Below are positions 8,288 through 17,237 of a stretch of 64,000 bases of DNA, piece after piece. The stretch spans positions 1,736,001-1,800,000 of the forward strand of contig CAXXUJ010000001.1 in the NCBI GenBank assembly GCA_963677695.2, written 5' to 3'. The DNA is from SABI01 sp963677695. Its GTDB lineage: Bacteria; Spirochaetota; Spirochaetia; Sphaerochaetales; Sphaerochaetaceae. Numbering within the stretch: the stretch's first letter is position 1; each line of letters begins with the position of its first letter. The notes beneath the pieces were generated by a model. The model did not search any database. It saw only the letters and a list, made by a program, of their open reading frames with translations, and was not told where the DNA came from. A program made the position numbers and the translations under genes.

Positions 8288-9148
8288 ATGGATAAAATTA
8301 AAGTAGCAGTCATCGGTGCCGGCGGAAAGATGGGTACCAGAACCAGCAATAACCTTGCTAAGGTTCCTGAAGAAATTGAACTCTACTGTGTAGAAGCAGG
8401 AGAGAAGGGTATTGCCTCGATCAAAGAGAGAGGCCTCGAAGTCACAGAGATGGAAGACGCCCTCAAGGTAGCTGACGTTGTTGTCTTCGCTGTTCCTGAT
8501 ACACTCATCAAGAAGCTTTCAGCAAACGTAGTTCCCCTCCTCAGAGCAGGTACCGGTTTTGTTATTCTCGACCCTGCAGCTGCTGTGGCCAAGGAACTGG
8601 AACTGCGCGATGACTGTACCTTCGGTGTCGCTCACCCCTGTCACCCCTCCTATTTCCTCGATCAGGATACCTATGAAGCACGTCACGACTACTTCGGCGG
8701 TCTCGGAGGCAAGCAGGACATCGTCATGTCAAAGATCCAGGGTGATGATGAGGTATTTGCAAAGTGCAGAAGAGTTTCTGAACTGATGTATGCTCCTGTT
8801 GTGAACTCCTACGTCATGACAAGCCGTCAGATCGCCTTCCTCGAGCCTACTCTCGTTGAAATTCTCGGAGCAACAACCCTCCATGCAATGGCAGAGACCG
8901 TTGATGAAGCGGAGAGACGCGGCATTCCCCGTGAAGCTGCCATCTCCTTCCTTTCAGGACACATCTACAATCTTTCAGCGAACTTTCTCGGACTTCTCGG
9001 CAAGACTCCGGTATCGGATGCATGTCAGGTAGCGATGGGAATCGGTGCACGCATGGTTCTTCGTGATGACTGGAGAAAGATCTGGGAAGAAGAGAATCTC
9101 GACAAGTCAATCGCTACCATGCTTCACCCTGAAAACCCATTGGTGTAA
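8288..9148 (+). CDS. D-apionate oxidoisomerase-like NAD-dependent dehydrogenase (ApnO/PGDH_C family)
   Basis: 286 residues. It has an N-terminal Rossmann domain (VAVIGAGGKMGTR), DVVVFAVPDTLIKK, and the family-specific GVAHPCHPSYF and YFGGLGGKQDIV segments. The all-helical C-terminal half has ILEVLGATTLHAM-like and RGIPREAAISFLSGHI sequences. From memory this matches D-apionate oxidoisomerase (ApnO), which oxidises and rearranges D-apionate to 3-oxo-isoapionate. The true substrate may be another 2,3-dihydroxy acid. Perfect TAAGGAGG ribosome site; it lies between the split transketolase and a hydroxypyruvate-reductase-like gene. Confidence 0.7.
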   Translation: MDKIKVAVIGAGGKMGTRTSNNLAKVPEEIELYCVEAGEKGIASIKERGLEVTEMEDALKVADVVVFAVPDTLIKKLSANVVPLLRAGTGFVILDPAAAVAKELELRDDCTFGVAHPCHPSYFLDQDTYEARHDYFGGLGGKQDIVMSKIQGDDEVFAKCRRVSELMYAPVVNSYVMTSRQIAFLEPTLVEILGATTLHAMAETVDEAERRGIPREAAISFLSGHIYNLSANFLGLLGKTPVSDACQVAMGIGARMVLRDDWRKIWEEENLDKSIATMLHPENPLV

Positions 9149-9160
9149 TCGGGAGAGATG

Positions 9161-10129
9161 ATGAGTAAGATTGTAGTATTAGATGGATACACCCTTAACC
9201 CGGGAGATCTCTCCTGGGAAGCTCTTGAAGCACTGGGAGAACTTACTGTCTACGACAGAACACCGATCGAGAATGATATCATTGCAGAGAGGATCGGGGA
9301 CGCAGCCTATGTGTTCACCAACAAGACTCCTGTAAACGAAGCTATCATTGCAAAGTGCCCCAACCTGAAGTTTGTCGGCGTCCTTGCAACCGGTTACAAC
9401 GTCGTCGACGTTGCTGCTGCAAAGGCAGCAGGAATTTCCGTGACAAACATTCCCACCTACGGTACCGATGCAGTGGGTCAGTTCGCTATCGCACTTCTTC
9501 TTGAGATCTGCCACCATGTGGGTCACCACAGTGAAGCAGTTCATGAAGGACGCTGGGAGAGCAATGCAGACTGGTGCTTCTGGGACTACCCCCTCATCGA
9601 GCTTGCAGGCAAGACTATCGGTGTGATCGGCTACGGAAGAATTGGACAGAGCACAGGACGAATCGCTCAGGCCTTCGGCATGAAGGTGCTTGCCTATGAT
9701 ACCTTCCAGAATGCCGACCTGGTGAGCGACACTTGTCAGTATGCAGACCTTGATACGGTGTTCGCAGAAGCTGATGTGATCGCTCTCCACTGTCCACTCT
9801 TTGCAGAGACCGAAGGGATCATCAACAAGGATAACATCGCGAAGATGAAAGATGGTGTGATCATCATCAACAACTCACGCGGTCCCCTCATTGTGGAACA
9901 GGATCTTGCAGATGCACTGAACAGCGGTAAAGTATATGCAGCAGGACTTGATGTTGCTTCAACCGAACCTATCAAGGGAGATAATCCCCTGCTGAAGGCG
10001 AAGAACTGTCTGATCACCCCCCACATCAGCTGGGCACCGGTGGAAAGCAGAACACGTCTTATGGGAATCGCAGTTGACAACCTGAAAAGTTATATCGACG
10101 GTAAAGCGATAAACGTTGTAAACAAATAA
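9161..10129 (+). CDS. D-2-hydroxyacid dehydrogenase, hydroxypyruvate/glyoxylate reductase-like
   Basis: 322 residues. The family makes D-glycerate from hydroxypyruvate or glycolate from glyoxylate with NAD(P)H. Visible are the N-terminal NPGDLSWEALEALGELTVYDRTP stretch (split here: NPGDLSWEALEAL, then YDRTP) characteristic of HprA/GyaR-type enzymes, the nucleotide loop GVIGYGRIGQSTGR, the catalytic Arg in NNSRGPLIVEQD, Glu in ASTEP and His in ITPHISWAP. Two adjacent ATGs exist (9158 and 9161); the second has better spacing from GGGAG. Last gene of the catabolic half of cluster 1; a hydroxypyruvate-reducing role fits the proposed pathway. Confidence 0.85.
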   Translation: MSKIVVLDGYTLNPGDLSWEALEALGELTVYDRTPIENDIIAERIGDAAYVFTNKTPVNEAIIAKCPNLKFVGVLATGYNVVDVAAAKAAGISVTNIPTYGTDAVGQFAIALLLEICHHVGHHSEAVHEGRWESNADWCFWDYPLIELAGKTIGVIGYGRIGQSTGRIAQAFGMKVLAYDTFQNADLVSDTCQYADLDTVFAEADVIALHCPLFAETEGIINKDNIAKMKDGVIIINNSRGPLIVEQDLADALNSGKVYAAGLDVASTEPIKGDNPLLKAKNCLITPHISWAPVESRTRLMGIAVDNLKSYIDGKAINVVNK

Positions 10130-10144
10130 ATTACCCTATCAACG

Positions 10145-10184
10145 AAAAAAGCTGCTTCGGAAATCTTCCAGGCAGCTTTTTTCA
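10145..10184. terminator. bidirectional terminator between cluster 1 and its GntR regulator
   Basis: AAAAAAGCTGC (10145-10155) pairs with GCAGCTTTTTT (10172-10182); an inner GAA/TTC pair is possible. The A-run and T-run flank the stem, so it works for both converging transcripts. Confidence 0.85.
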
Positions 10185-10204
10185 TCAATACAGTTTTTGT
10201 GATA

Positions 10205-10924
10205 TCACTCTCCCTGCAGTTCTTCCCATACATCAATTGATTCAGCTACAGCTGCTTTTGCAGATTCTAGATCGCCGCTCATAACCGAATTCAATATCGT
10301 TGTATGTGTTTTAAGTGCCATTTCACCAAGTGCTTGATGTTTATGACTTATCTTAATCGAGTAGGAGAAGGTATCGATAATGAAATTGTAAACTCTCTCT
10401 GCCATTTCATTGTGACAGGCACGGCTCATGATCTTATGAAATTCCATATCATTCTGGAATGTGAGCTCATCGATATTCGGTTCTGATTTTCTTTCACAGA
10501 GTTGTTCCAGCTCAGTAACATTTTCTTTGAGTTCTGCTATTTCTTGTGTATTCTCTTCCCGATATTCAAAAATAAGACGGATGATATCTATTTCAATCAG
10601 TTTACGGAACTCAGAAAGTTTCTTTGTATCTGTATCCACAAGAAGGAGACCAAAGAGCATTGGATCAAGTGCACTCTTCTGAGGTTTTTTTGCAACATAC
10701 GTCCCATTCCCTACTTTTATTTCGATAATTCCGAATGCAGAGAGAACTTTCAGCGCTTCACGAACAGTACCGCGGCTTACCCCCAGACCGTTTGCTATCT
10801 CCATTTCGTTAGGCATTTTCTGCCCGGGTAGAAGTCTCTTCTGAATAAGAAGCTCTTTAATTGCATTAATGACAACATTTACTGATGTTGTCTTTTCCTG
10901 CGCTGTAAACAGTTTAGTCGACAT
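10205..10924 (-). CDS. GntR-family regulator, FCD (FadR) subfamily, cluster 1
   Basis: 239 residues. An N-terminal winged helix-turn-helix (LLPGQKMPNEMEIANGLGVSRGTVREALKVLSAFGIIEI) spans about residues 30-75, split here as GTVREALKVL. A helical FCD ligand-binding domain with metal-binding His/Asp candidates (FHKIMSRACHNEMAERVY, and H/T near residue 205) follows. FCD regulators usually sense small acids and repress their catabolic genes. Copies of one operator motif lie before this gene, before dctP and before the transketolase genes, so it probably represses all three and itself. Ribosome site AGAGGTG before the ATG. Confidence 0.92.
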   Translation of the reverse strand: MSTKLFTAQEKTTSVNVVINAIKELLIQKRLLPGQKMPNEMEIANGLGVSRGTVREALKVLSAFGIIEIKVGNGTYVAKKPQKSALDPMLFGLLLVDTDTKKLSEFRKLIEIDIIRLIFEYREENTQEIAELKENVTELEQLCERKSEPNIDELTFQNDMEFHKIMSRACHNEMAERVYNFIIDTFSYSIKISHKHQALGEMALKTHTTILNSVMSGDLESAKAAVAESIDVWEELQGE

Positions 10925-10958
10925 GTATCAACACCTCTGGGACATAATTCTTTCGTTC

Positions 10959-11002
10959 AAACATTAGATGTATATTGTTTAATGTATTAAGGGCATTGTC
11001 AA
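10959..11002 (-). promoter_or_regulatory. autoregulated promoter and operator site 3 of the cluster 1 GntR gene
   Basis: On the minus strand TTGACA (10997-11002), 17-base spacer, AACAAT (10974-10979). The operator AAACATTAGATG + TATATTGTTT occupies 10959-10980 and covers the -10 box. It matches site 1 (1498-1519) at 18 of 22 positions by eye. The remaining gap up to 11225 shows no gene. Confidence 0.6.
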
Positions 11003-11224
11003 GTAATATTGCGCTTATTCCTATCTATTATAAGAAATTCTAGAAAGTTACCTATGGACTTAACGTGTGATGTTCAGCCTTCTATCTGAACATGAATATT
11101 AAAGATTTTTAACACATCTTACAAGTAATGTGGATACTTCCTCTTTTTTTACGGAAATATAGATTTTTGAGGCCTGTATGTTGATAATAATCATCCCCGT
11201 TTGATTGCTCCAGGAAATAGAAGA

Positions 11225-11245
11225 GAGGGTGCCGAAGCACCCCCT
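11225..11245 (-). terminator. terminator of the alkaline phosphatase gene
   Basis: Minus-strand stem GGGTGC-TTCG-GCACCC (11227-11242) with a stable UUCG-type loop, followed on the minus strand by a T/C-rich tail (TCTCTTCTATTT). Confidence 0.7.
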
Positions 11246-11272
11246 CCCGTAAGAGATTCATGTTAGGTTAGA

Positions 11273-12916
11273 TTATTTGAGAAGATCGATGAGGTTCTGA
11301 GCTACGAACCACTGGGTTCCTGTGTAGACGGCAACACCGTCAGAATCGATTTCCTTGCCGTTGAGGTAGGCAACACTCTTGTTTCTGGGGATTTCAAGAA
11401 CAGTTGATCCCTTCTTCACGATGAGGATGGGGTTTTCTGCATCTGATGCATCAGTTGAAACTGTTGCACCTGCTGCTTTAAAGGAAACTTCTGCGTCCCT
11501 GAATAAAGCGTTGGTTGCTTCATCAAGATTGACGTTGATGGAATCAGCGATGAACAGAGCGACGTCCGTGTTGTCGATATACCCGGTGAGCAGCTTCCCT
11601 CTGGGATCATAGGTGTACAGTACTACATCTTCTCCTGTGTGACCGTTTGTAGTGAATCCGATGAGAGCGCGGTCAGCGATCATGGGACCGACAGTGTAGT
11701 TCATTGAACGGTCTGCTGAATCGATGATCTTCTGTACTTCTTCGTCACTGAGGTCAGTGAGGCCGAGCCATTCGGCTGCGAGGCTTCTGATCTCTGCACC
11801 CATGGATGCAACAGTAGCACCTTCTCTGTCAGCAGGAAGTTTCTTTGCAAAACCTTCGCCTGTCACCTTCGCAGCCTTGAGAGGATTGATGAAGGTGGTC
11901 CAGGGAGTCTTGTCGTAGCCAGAGCTGATCGTTCTGTTCCCGATTGAGATTCCAGAGTTGCCATGGTCGGTCACTGCAATCACGAGAGTCTGTCCGTCTG
12001 CTTCTGCAAAGGTCACTGCCTCAGCAACAGCATCATCGAAGGCGAGGATGTCAGTGATGATTCCGACTGGATCGTTTGCGTGTGCAGCCCAGTCGACTTT
12101 TGATCCCTCAACCATCAGGAAGAAACCGTCTTCGTCCTTTGAAAGAACTTCGATCGCCTTAGCAGTCATTTCTGAAATTGAGGGTTCTCTAACAGCGTCT
12201 CTGTCCAGGTCGTATGACATGGCAGTACTTGCATCGGTAGGTCCGAATACACCGATGAGCTTTGTTCCGTTAAAGCTGAGAAGCTCTTTGGTGTTCTTTA
12301 CCTGTGTGTACCCGCGTTCAGAAAGGATCGAACCGAGAACTTCTCCGTCATTTCTTCCTTCAGCAGTGAGGAAAGGAATACCTCCGCCGAGGATGACATC
12401 AAGATTGTTGTAGACAATCTGCTCTGAAAGGTTGTCGTAGTTCTTTCTTGATGCATCGTGTGAAGCGAAGTCAGCGGGAGTTGCATGCATGAATTCACTT
12501 GTGCTTATGATACCGGTTGCCTTGCCTTCGAGCTTTGCAGCTTCGAGGATTGTTGCAACAGGACGGTTCACCCCTTCAACCAAAGGAGTGCGAGCACCTG
12601 CGATGCTGTATACCTTACCGGTGTTGGCGATATTTCCGCTCTGTGATTTCCACCCTGTAGCGAAAGCGGAGCCTGCGGGTGCGCTGTCAGCAATGGTGCC
12701 GTCACTGCTCCAGGTGTTTACGAGGCCGGAGGCCATCGGATCCATGGCAAGGGCATCACCTTTGTAGAAGCGGGCTAAGGTAGTTCCTGCGACACTCATT
12801 CCATCCGGAATAAGGACAATGACATTCTTGATTTCAGCCATATTTTCTGTCTGGCCATTCGCAAAAAGAGAAACGGTGAGCATCATCACCATAAGAACAA
12901 CGGCAAACTTTTTCAT
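11273..12916 (-). CDS. phoA: exported alkaline phosphatase
   Basis: 547 residues with a signal peptide (KKFAVVLMVMMLTVSLFANG). The enzyme removes phosphate from monoesters in the periplasm. The first metal site is seen in VIVLIPDGMS, the phosphorylated Ser in TIADSAPAGSAFATGWK, further metal ligands in HATPADFASHDASR, LMVEGSKVDWAAHANDP, AVTDHGNSG and GHTGEDVVLY. A C-terminal copper-amine-oxidase-N-like segment (KKGSTVLEIPRNKSVAYLNG...) of about 60 residues follows the catalytic domain and may bind the cell wall or a ligand. Ribosome site GGAGGAAACT. I could not find a convincing Pho box upstream. Confidence 0.88.
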   Translation of the reverse strand: MKKFAVVLMVMMLTVSLFANGQTENMAEIKNVIVLIPDGMSVAGTTLARFYKGDALAMDPMASGLVNTWSSDGTIADSAPAGSAFATGWKSQSGNIANTGKVYSIAGARTPLVEGVNRPVATILEAAKLEGKATGIISTSEFMHATPADFASHDASRKNYDNLSEQIVYNNLDVILGGGIPFLTAEGRNDGEVLGSILSERGYTQVKNTKELLSFNGTKLIGVFGPTDASTAMSYDLDRDAVREPSISEMTAKAIEVLSKDEDGFFLMVEGSKVDWAAHANDPVGIITDILAFDDAVAEAVTFAEADGQTLVIAVTDHGNSGISIGNRTISSGYDKTPWTTFINPLKAAKVTGEGFAKKLPADREGATVASMGAEIRSLAAEWLGLTDLSDEEVQKIIDSADRSMNYTVGPMIADRALIGFTTNGHTGEDVVLYTYDPRGKLLTGYIDNTDVALFIADSINVNLDEATNALFRDAEVSFKAAGATVSTDASDAENPILIVKKGSTVLEIPRNKSVAYLNGKEIDSDGVAVYTGTQWFVAQNLIDLLK

Positions 12917-13184
12917 AGTTTCCTCCGATAGATTTGATACGTAACCATAGAACGGGGAGATGAAAAAAGTGTGTTTCTCCTATGAAATAACTGTTTGAAA
13001 ATGTATGGAACGATAGATGCTCGTTATTACATTCATGTAAGAAGATGATGTGGAATATCTGATTGAGACCGTTTGAGGCTTTATCAAATGGAAGATTCAT
13101 TATAGACTACGCGAAAGGTTCAGAATTGTATGATTTTCATATAGAACTTCCGGTTCTGTAAAGCCTGATGGGTGAGGAAATAAC

Positions 13185-13688
13185 TTGATTACGTATATAA
13201 AAAATAGATTATCCCGGGGTGGAGCCGGATTCAAGGGGGCGGGTCTCCTCTTCTGGAAACAGGGAGATGAGGGAGAGATACTTGTACTTCTCGGCAAGCG
13301 GCTGAACGGTGTCGACAAGGGACGCTGGTCCGTTCCAGGAGGGGGTTGGGACAAACTTGATGGATTTTCCTCCGAAGGGTACAGAAACTATCATAGGACT
13401 GCAGTGAGGGAAGCGAAGGAGGAAACTGGCTATGCCATACCAGAATCCGATGAGGTTTCCCGTATCTGGGCGATACACGCCCCGTTCTTTCACTTTGAAG
13501 TATTCGACTACCGGGTGAGGGAGATGAACGCTGTCATGACACTGACTCCACTTGAGTTCAGTGAGGGCGGATGGTATCCCCTTACTTCTCTTCCTGAACC
13601 TCTTGAATGGTTTGTCCCCTTCCAGCTTCAGAACCTGAAGCGGAAGATTGAAAGAAGAGGATTACTCAAAGACTCCTCGATCATGTGA
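13185..13688 (+). CDS. Nudix hydrolase
   Basis: 167 residues. Nudix enzymes cleave nucleoside-diphosphate-linked compounds. The Nudix box is GGWDKLDG...REAKEETGY: the catalytic REAKEETG is clear, but there is an insertion of about ten residues between the Gly loop and the helix compared with the classical GX5EX7 spacing. GRWSVPGGG precedes it. The start is TTG at 13185, supported by GTGAGG seven bases upstream. The protein ends with a helical KRKIERRG tail. It is monocistronic, ahead of a bidirectional terminator; the substrate is unknown. Confidence 0.85.
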   Translation: MITYIKNRLSRGGAGFKGAGLLFWKQGDEGEILVLLGKRLNGVDKGRWSVPGGGWDKLDGFSSEGYRNYHRTAVREAKEETGYAIPESDEVSRIWAIHAPFFHFEVFDYRVREMNAVMTLTPLEFSEGGWYPLTSLPEPLEWFVPFQLQNLKRKIERRGLLKDSSIM

Positions 13689-13708
13689 GAAAGAATAACA
13701 GGGAATAA

Positions 13709-13766
13709 TAAAAACGGACAGGATCCATTGAACTGGGGTCAGTTCAGATCACTGTCCGTTTCGTTT
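13709..13766. terminator. bidirectional terminator between the Nudix gene and asnB
   Basis: AAACGGACAG (13712-13721) pairs with CTGTCCGTTT (13752-13761); the loop holds a second hairpin, TGAACTG/CAGTTCA. A-rich upstream and TTTCGTTTT downstream serve both converging genes. Confidence 0.75.
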
Positions 13767-13782
13767 TCCAAGTATGGTGAAC

Positions 13783-15459
13783 CTAGTAGGCTTCGTCGTG
13801 CACTCCTGCAACAGCTCTTCCTGAGGGTTCGTTCATCTTCTTGAACGCTTCATCCCACTCGAGGGCGGTCTGTGTCGAACAGGCGACCGATGCTTCGTGA
13901 GGAACACACTTGATAGCTGACTCGGAGGGGAAGAACTCTTCGTAGATTGAACGATAGTAGTATTCTTCCTTGTTCAGCGGAGTGTTGGTCGGGAAGCGGT
14001 GGTGAGCATTCTCGAACTGCTGGTCAGTAACCTGTTCACTTGTGAGTGATCTCAGGGTATCGATCCAGGAGTAACCGACTCCGTCACTGAACTGTTCCTT
14101 CTGGCGCCATGCGATCTCCTTCGGAAGAAGGTCATCAAATGCCTCTCTTAGGATATGCTTTTCGATCTTCACCTTGCCGGGAACCTTGCTTGACATCTTG
14201 TCGACAGGGTTCTGTCTCATTGCGACATCAATGAATTCGAAATCGAGGAAAGGCACACGACCTTCAACACCCCAGGAAGCGAGCGACTTGTTCGCTCTCA
14301 GGCAGTCATAGAGGTGGAGCTTGCTCAGCTTTCTCACTGTCTCCTCATGGAAATCCTTAGCAGAGGGAGCCTTGTGGAAGTAGAGGTAACCGCCGAACAG
14401 TTCGTCGGAACCTTCTCCGCTCAGCACCATCTTGATCCCCATCGACTTGATGACGCGTGCCATCAGGTACATCGGAGTTGATGCTCTGATTGTTGTGATA
14501 TCATAGGTTTCGAGGTGGTAAACTACATCTTTCAGGGCATCAAGTGCTTCCTGAATGGTGAAGTGCACTTCGTGGTGTACCGTACCGATATGGTCTGCAG
14601 CGATCTTCGCAGCCTTCAGGTCGGGAGAGCCTTCAAGACCGATGGCGAAGGAGTGGAGCTGGGGCCACCAGGCATCTGCCTGGTCATGCGTCTCGACTCT
14701 CTTCTTCGAGTACTTCATCATGACAGCGGCGATGATGGATGAATCGAGTCCGCCGCTGAGGAGAACTCCGTAGGGAACGTCACTCATCATCTGGCGCTTT
14801 ACAGCAGCCTCGAGGCTTTCTCTGATTTCCTTCACACTGCTTACATTGTCTTTGACAGCATCAAAGGATTCCCAGTCACGGGTGTACCAGCGCTTGGGTT
14901 CGCTCATGCCGCTTGTGAAGTAGTGTCCCGGGGGGAACTCTTCGAAGTGAGCACAGACACCCTCAAGAGACTTGAGTTCGCTTGCGATATAATACTGACC
15001 TTCCTTGTCCCATCCGTGATAGAGGGGAATGATGCCGATGTGGTCTCTTCCTACAAGGAATGTCTCCTTGTTGCTGTCCCACAGGGCAAAGGCATAGATT
15101 CCATTGATATCTTCAAAGAAATCTGTTCCCTTATCCGTATAGAGTGCAAGAATCGCTTCACAGTCACTCTGTGTAAGGAATTCATAGCTGTCAGCATACT
15201 TTTCTCTGATATCGAGATGATTATAGATCTCACCGTTCACTGCTAGAGAGAGCGTGCCGTCCTTGCTCATCAGTGGCTGTTTGCCGCTGAACGGATCGAC
15301 GATTGAAAGGCGTTCATGTGCAAGAATACAATTATTCGATGCATATACCCCTGACCAATCCGGTCCGCGATGTCTGATCTTTTTAGACATTTGAATCACA
15401 CGCTCACGCATGTCACCGATCTCATCTGTGATGTTGAATGCACCAACAAATCCACACAT
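13783..15459 (-). CDS. asnB: asparagine synthetase, glutamine-hydrolysing
   Basis: 558 residues, full length. N-terminal glutaminase domain with the catalytic Cys2 (MCGFVGAF) and the RHRGPDWSG and NGEIYNH motifs; C-terminal synthetase domain with the pyrophosphate loop SGGLDSSIIAAVMM. It makes asparagine from aspartate with glutamine nitrogen and ATP. It is divergent from the sigma-54 activator gene, and the shared 216-base gap contains one copy of the palindrome found before amtB and glnN, suggesting nitrogen control. No sigma-54 promoter is visible for asnB itself. Confidence 0.95.
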   Translation of the reverse strand: MCGFVGAFNITDEIGDMRERVIQMSKKIRHRGPDWSGVYASNNCILAHERLSIVDPFSGKQPLMSKDGTLSLAVNGEIYNHLDIREKYADSYEFLTQSDCEAILALYTDKGTDFFEDINGIYAFALWDSNKETFLVGRDHIGIIPLYHGWDKEGQYYIASELKSLEGVCAHFEEFPPGHYFTSGMSEPKRWYTRDWESFDAVKDNVSSVKEIRESLEAAVKRQMMSDVPYGVLLSGGLDSSIIAAVMMKYSKKRVETHDQADAWWPQLHSFAIGLEGSPDLKAAKIAADHIGTVHHEVHFTIQEALDALKDVVYHLETYDITTIRASTPMYLMARVIKSMGIKMVLSGEGSDELFGGYLYFHKAPSAKDFHEETVRKLSKLHLYDCLRANKSLASWGVEGRVPFLDFEFIDVAMRQNPVDKMSSKVPGKVKIEKHILREAFDDLLPKEIAWRQKEQFSDGVGYSWIDTLRSLTSEQVTDQQFENAHHRFPTNTPLNKEEYYYRSIYEEFFPSESAIKCVPHEASVACSTQTALEWDEAFKKMNEPSGRAVAGVHDEAY

Positions 15460-15639
15460 GTCCTACCTCCTGTACTTAGTGTATAGACGCCATGTTGCGA
15501 CATGTTGCGTCTTTTTGTATATTATTGGCTACGCTAACGAATTATGCATAGTGATGTCAATCCGTTAGGGCCAAAAAGGTCTGAATTTTCAGTGAATGAT
15601 TCACTGATCAGTTACATTGGTATAACAATTTCTTTTTAC

Positions 15640-15668
15640 TTGCAACAATTCCTACATTTTTGTATTGT
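15640..15668 (+). promoter_or_regulatory. promoter of the sigma-54 activator gene with an overlapping activator-binding palindrome
   Basis: TTGCAA (15640-15645), 17-base spacer, TATTGT (15663-15668). The palindrome CCTACA-TTTT-TGTATT (15651-15666) lies between and over the boxes, a typical place for autorepression. The predicted transcription start falls at or next to the ATG at 15676, so the mRNA may be leaderless; no ribosome site is seen. Confidence 0.55.
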
Positions 15669-15675
15669 ATAGTCA

Positions 15676-17208
15676 ATGGATTATTCAACAGAACTTCAAG
15701 TACTTCATGAGATTAGTAATATCCTTGACGAAAACGAAGAGATCAAAGGTATTCTGACTCCCATTCTCATTGCTCTCTCAAGAAGCTACAAAACTCAGAT
15801 GAAGCGTGGTGCTATCACGCTTCTCAATCGTGATACAAAGGAAATCCTTATAGAAGCTGCATATGGGTTCACCGATGTGCAGAAGAAGAAGGGGAGGTAC
15901 AACCTCGGTGAAGGCATCACAGGCGAGGTTGTAGAGCAGGGTGTTCCCGTCACCATTCCTGATATCTCCAAGGATACCCGTTATGCAAATAAAACGGGGG
16001 CCGAACAGGATGAATTGGGGTCCAAGAAGGTTTCCTTCATCAGTGTTCCTATCCGAAGCGGCAAAGAAGTGATCGGTACCCTCAATATCACGTTCGAGAA
16101 CCTGAAAAAGGCAGATGTGGAGAAGTTTGAGAAACTTCTCATCGTTATCGCGAGTATGCTTGCACGTATCGTGAAGATGCGTCAGGAGATGCGGGAAGAG
16201 AACGAGCGGCTGACTGAAGAGAATGAAAGGCTGAAGCAGGAGCTTGATGACAGGTACAAGCCTGAACGTATCATAGGAAACTCTCAGGTGATGCAGATGC
16301 TCTATCAGCAGATATCACAGGTGAGCAAGTCCGATGCGACTGTCCTGATCCGCGGTGAAAGCGGTACGGGTAAGGAGCTTGTCGCCCAGGAGATCCATGA
16401 TTCTTCCTATAGAAAGAACATGCCCCTGATCAAGGTGAACTGTGCAACCTTTGCCGAAGGTCTTATAGAGAGTGAGCTGTTCGGACACGAGAAAGGTTCG
16501 TTCACCGGAGCCCATGCTGCAAAGAAGGGTAAATTCGAACTTGCCGACAAGGGTACCATCTTCCTTGATGAGATCGGGGAACTTCCCATGGCGATGCAGG
16601 CCAAGCTGCTCAGAGTCCTTCAGGAACGTGAGATCGAGCGGGTAGGGGGAGTGAAGACGATCAAGGTGAATGTAAGAATCCTCGCGGCCACGAACCGTGA
16701 CCTCGAGAAGGAAGTCGCCGAAGGCACCTTCCGTGAGGATCTCTATTACCGTCTCAATGTCTTTCCGGTCTACATTCCTCCCCTGAGGGAGCGCAGAAGC
16801 GATATCACGATGCTCTGTGACCATTTCATCGAGAAATACAATAAAGAGAACCGCCTGAGCATCAAGCGGCTGACAACGAACGCCATCGACCTGCTGAACA
16901 TGTATCACTGGCCCGGCAACGTACGTGAGCTTGAGAATATCATCATGCGCGCTGTACTGCTGAGCAGGGACGAGGTTATCCACGGATACCATCTGCCCCC
17001 CTCACTGCAGTCCGCTGAATCCTCCCATACCTCCCTTTCTTCCACTCTTCAGAGTGCTCTTGATGCTCTCGAGTACGAACTCATCACCGATGAGCTTAAA
17101 ACAACGAGGGGAAACAGGGCCCATGCAGCGAGGAATCTGGGAATCTCTGAGAGAATCATGGGATTGAGGATAGAAAAATACCAAATTGACCCTAAAAAAC
17201 TGAAATAG
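15676..17208 (+). CDS. sigma-54-dependent transcriptional activator with GAF sensor (NifA-like)
   Basis: 510 residues. Order: N-terminal GAF domain (about 1-165), a short coiled coil (REENERLTEENERLKQEL), AAA+ domain (about 200-430), and a C-terminal Fis-type helix-turn-helix (RGNRAHAARNLGISERIM). Walker A is GESGTGKE, the sigma-54-contacting loop is GSFTGA (Ser for Ala of GAFTGA), and Walker B is GTIFLDEIGELP. The GAF domain may sense a small molecule or bind the PII protein, as in NifA. Sigma-54 promoters and the shared palindrome before amtB-glnK and glnN point to these as its targets. It is not necessarily linked to nitrogen fixation: no nif genes are seen. Confidence 0.93.
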   Translation: MDYSTELQVLHEISNILDENEEIKGILTPILIALSRSYKTQMKRGAITLLNRDTKEILIEAAYGFTDVQKKKGRYNLGEGITGEVVEQGVPVTIPDISKDTRYANKTGAEQDELGSKKVSFISVPIRSGKEVIGTLNITFENLKKADVEKFEKLLIVIASMLARIVKMRQEMREENERLTEENERLKQELDDRYKPERIIGNSQVMQMLYQQISQVSKSDATVLIRGESGTGKELVAQEIHDSSYRKNMPLIKVNCATFAEGLIESELFGHEKGSFTGAHAAKKGKFELADKGTIFLDEIGELPMAMQAKLLRVLQEREIERVGGVKTIKVNVRILAATNRDLEKEVAEGTFREDLYYRLNVFPVYIPPLRERRSDITMLCDHFIEKYNKENRLSIKRLTTNAIDLLNMYHWPGNVRELENIIMRAVLLSRDEVIHGYHLPPSLQSAESSHTSLSSTLQSALDALEYELITDELKTTRGNRAHAARNLGISERIMGLRIEKYQIDPKKLK

Positions 17209-17237
17209 CGCAGTAATTGAAGGCAGAAACACAATAT

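Noticed and set aside
9179..9790. 203-codon minus-strand frame opposite the hydroxyacid dehydrogenase gene
   Set aside because: It lies fully antisense to a gene with complete catalytic motifs, has no ribosome site and is Cys/Ser/Val-rich as expected for a reverse-strand shadow.
16315..16992. 225-codon minus-strand frame opposite the sigma-54 activator
   Set aside because: Covers the AAA+ domain on the opposite strand; shadow of biased codon use.
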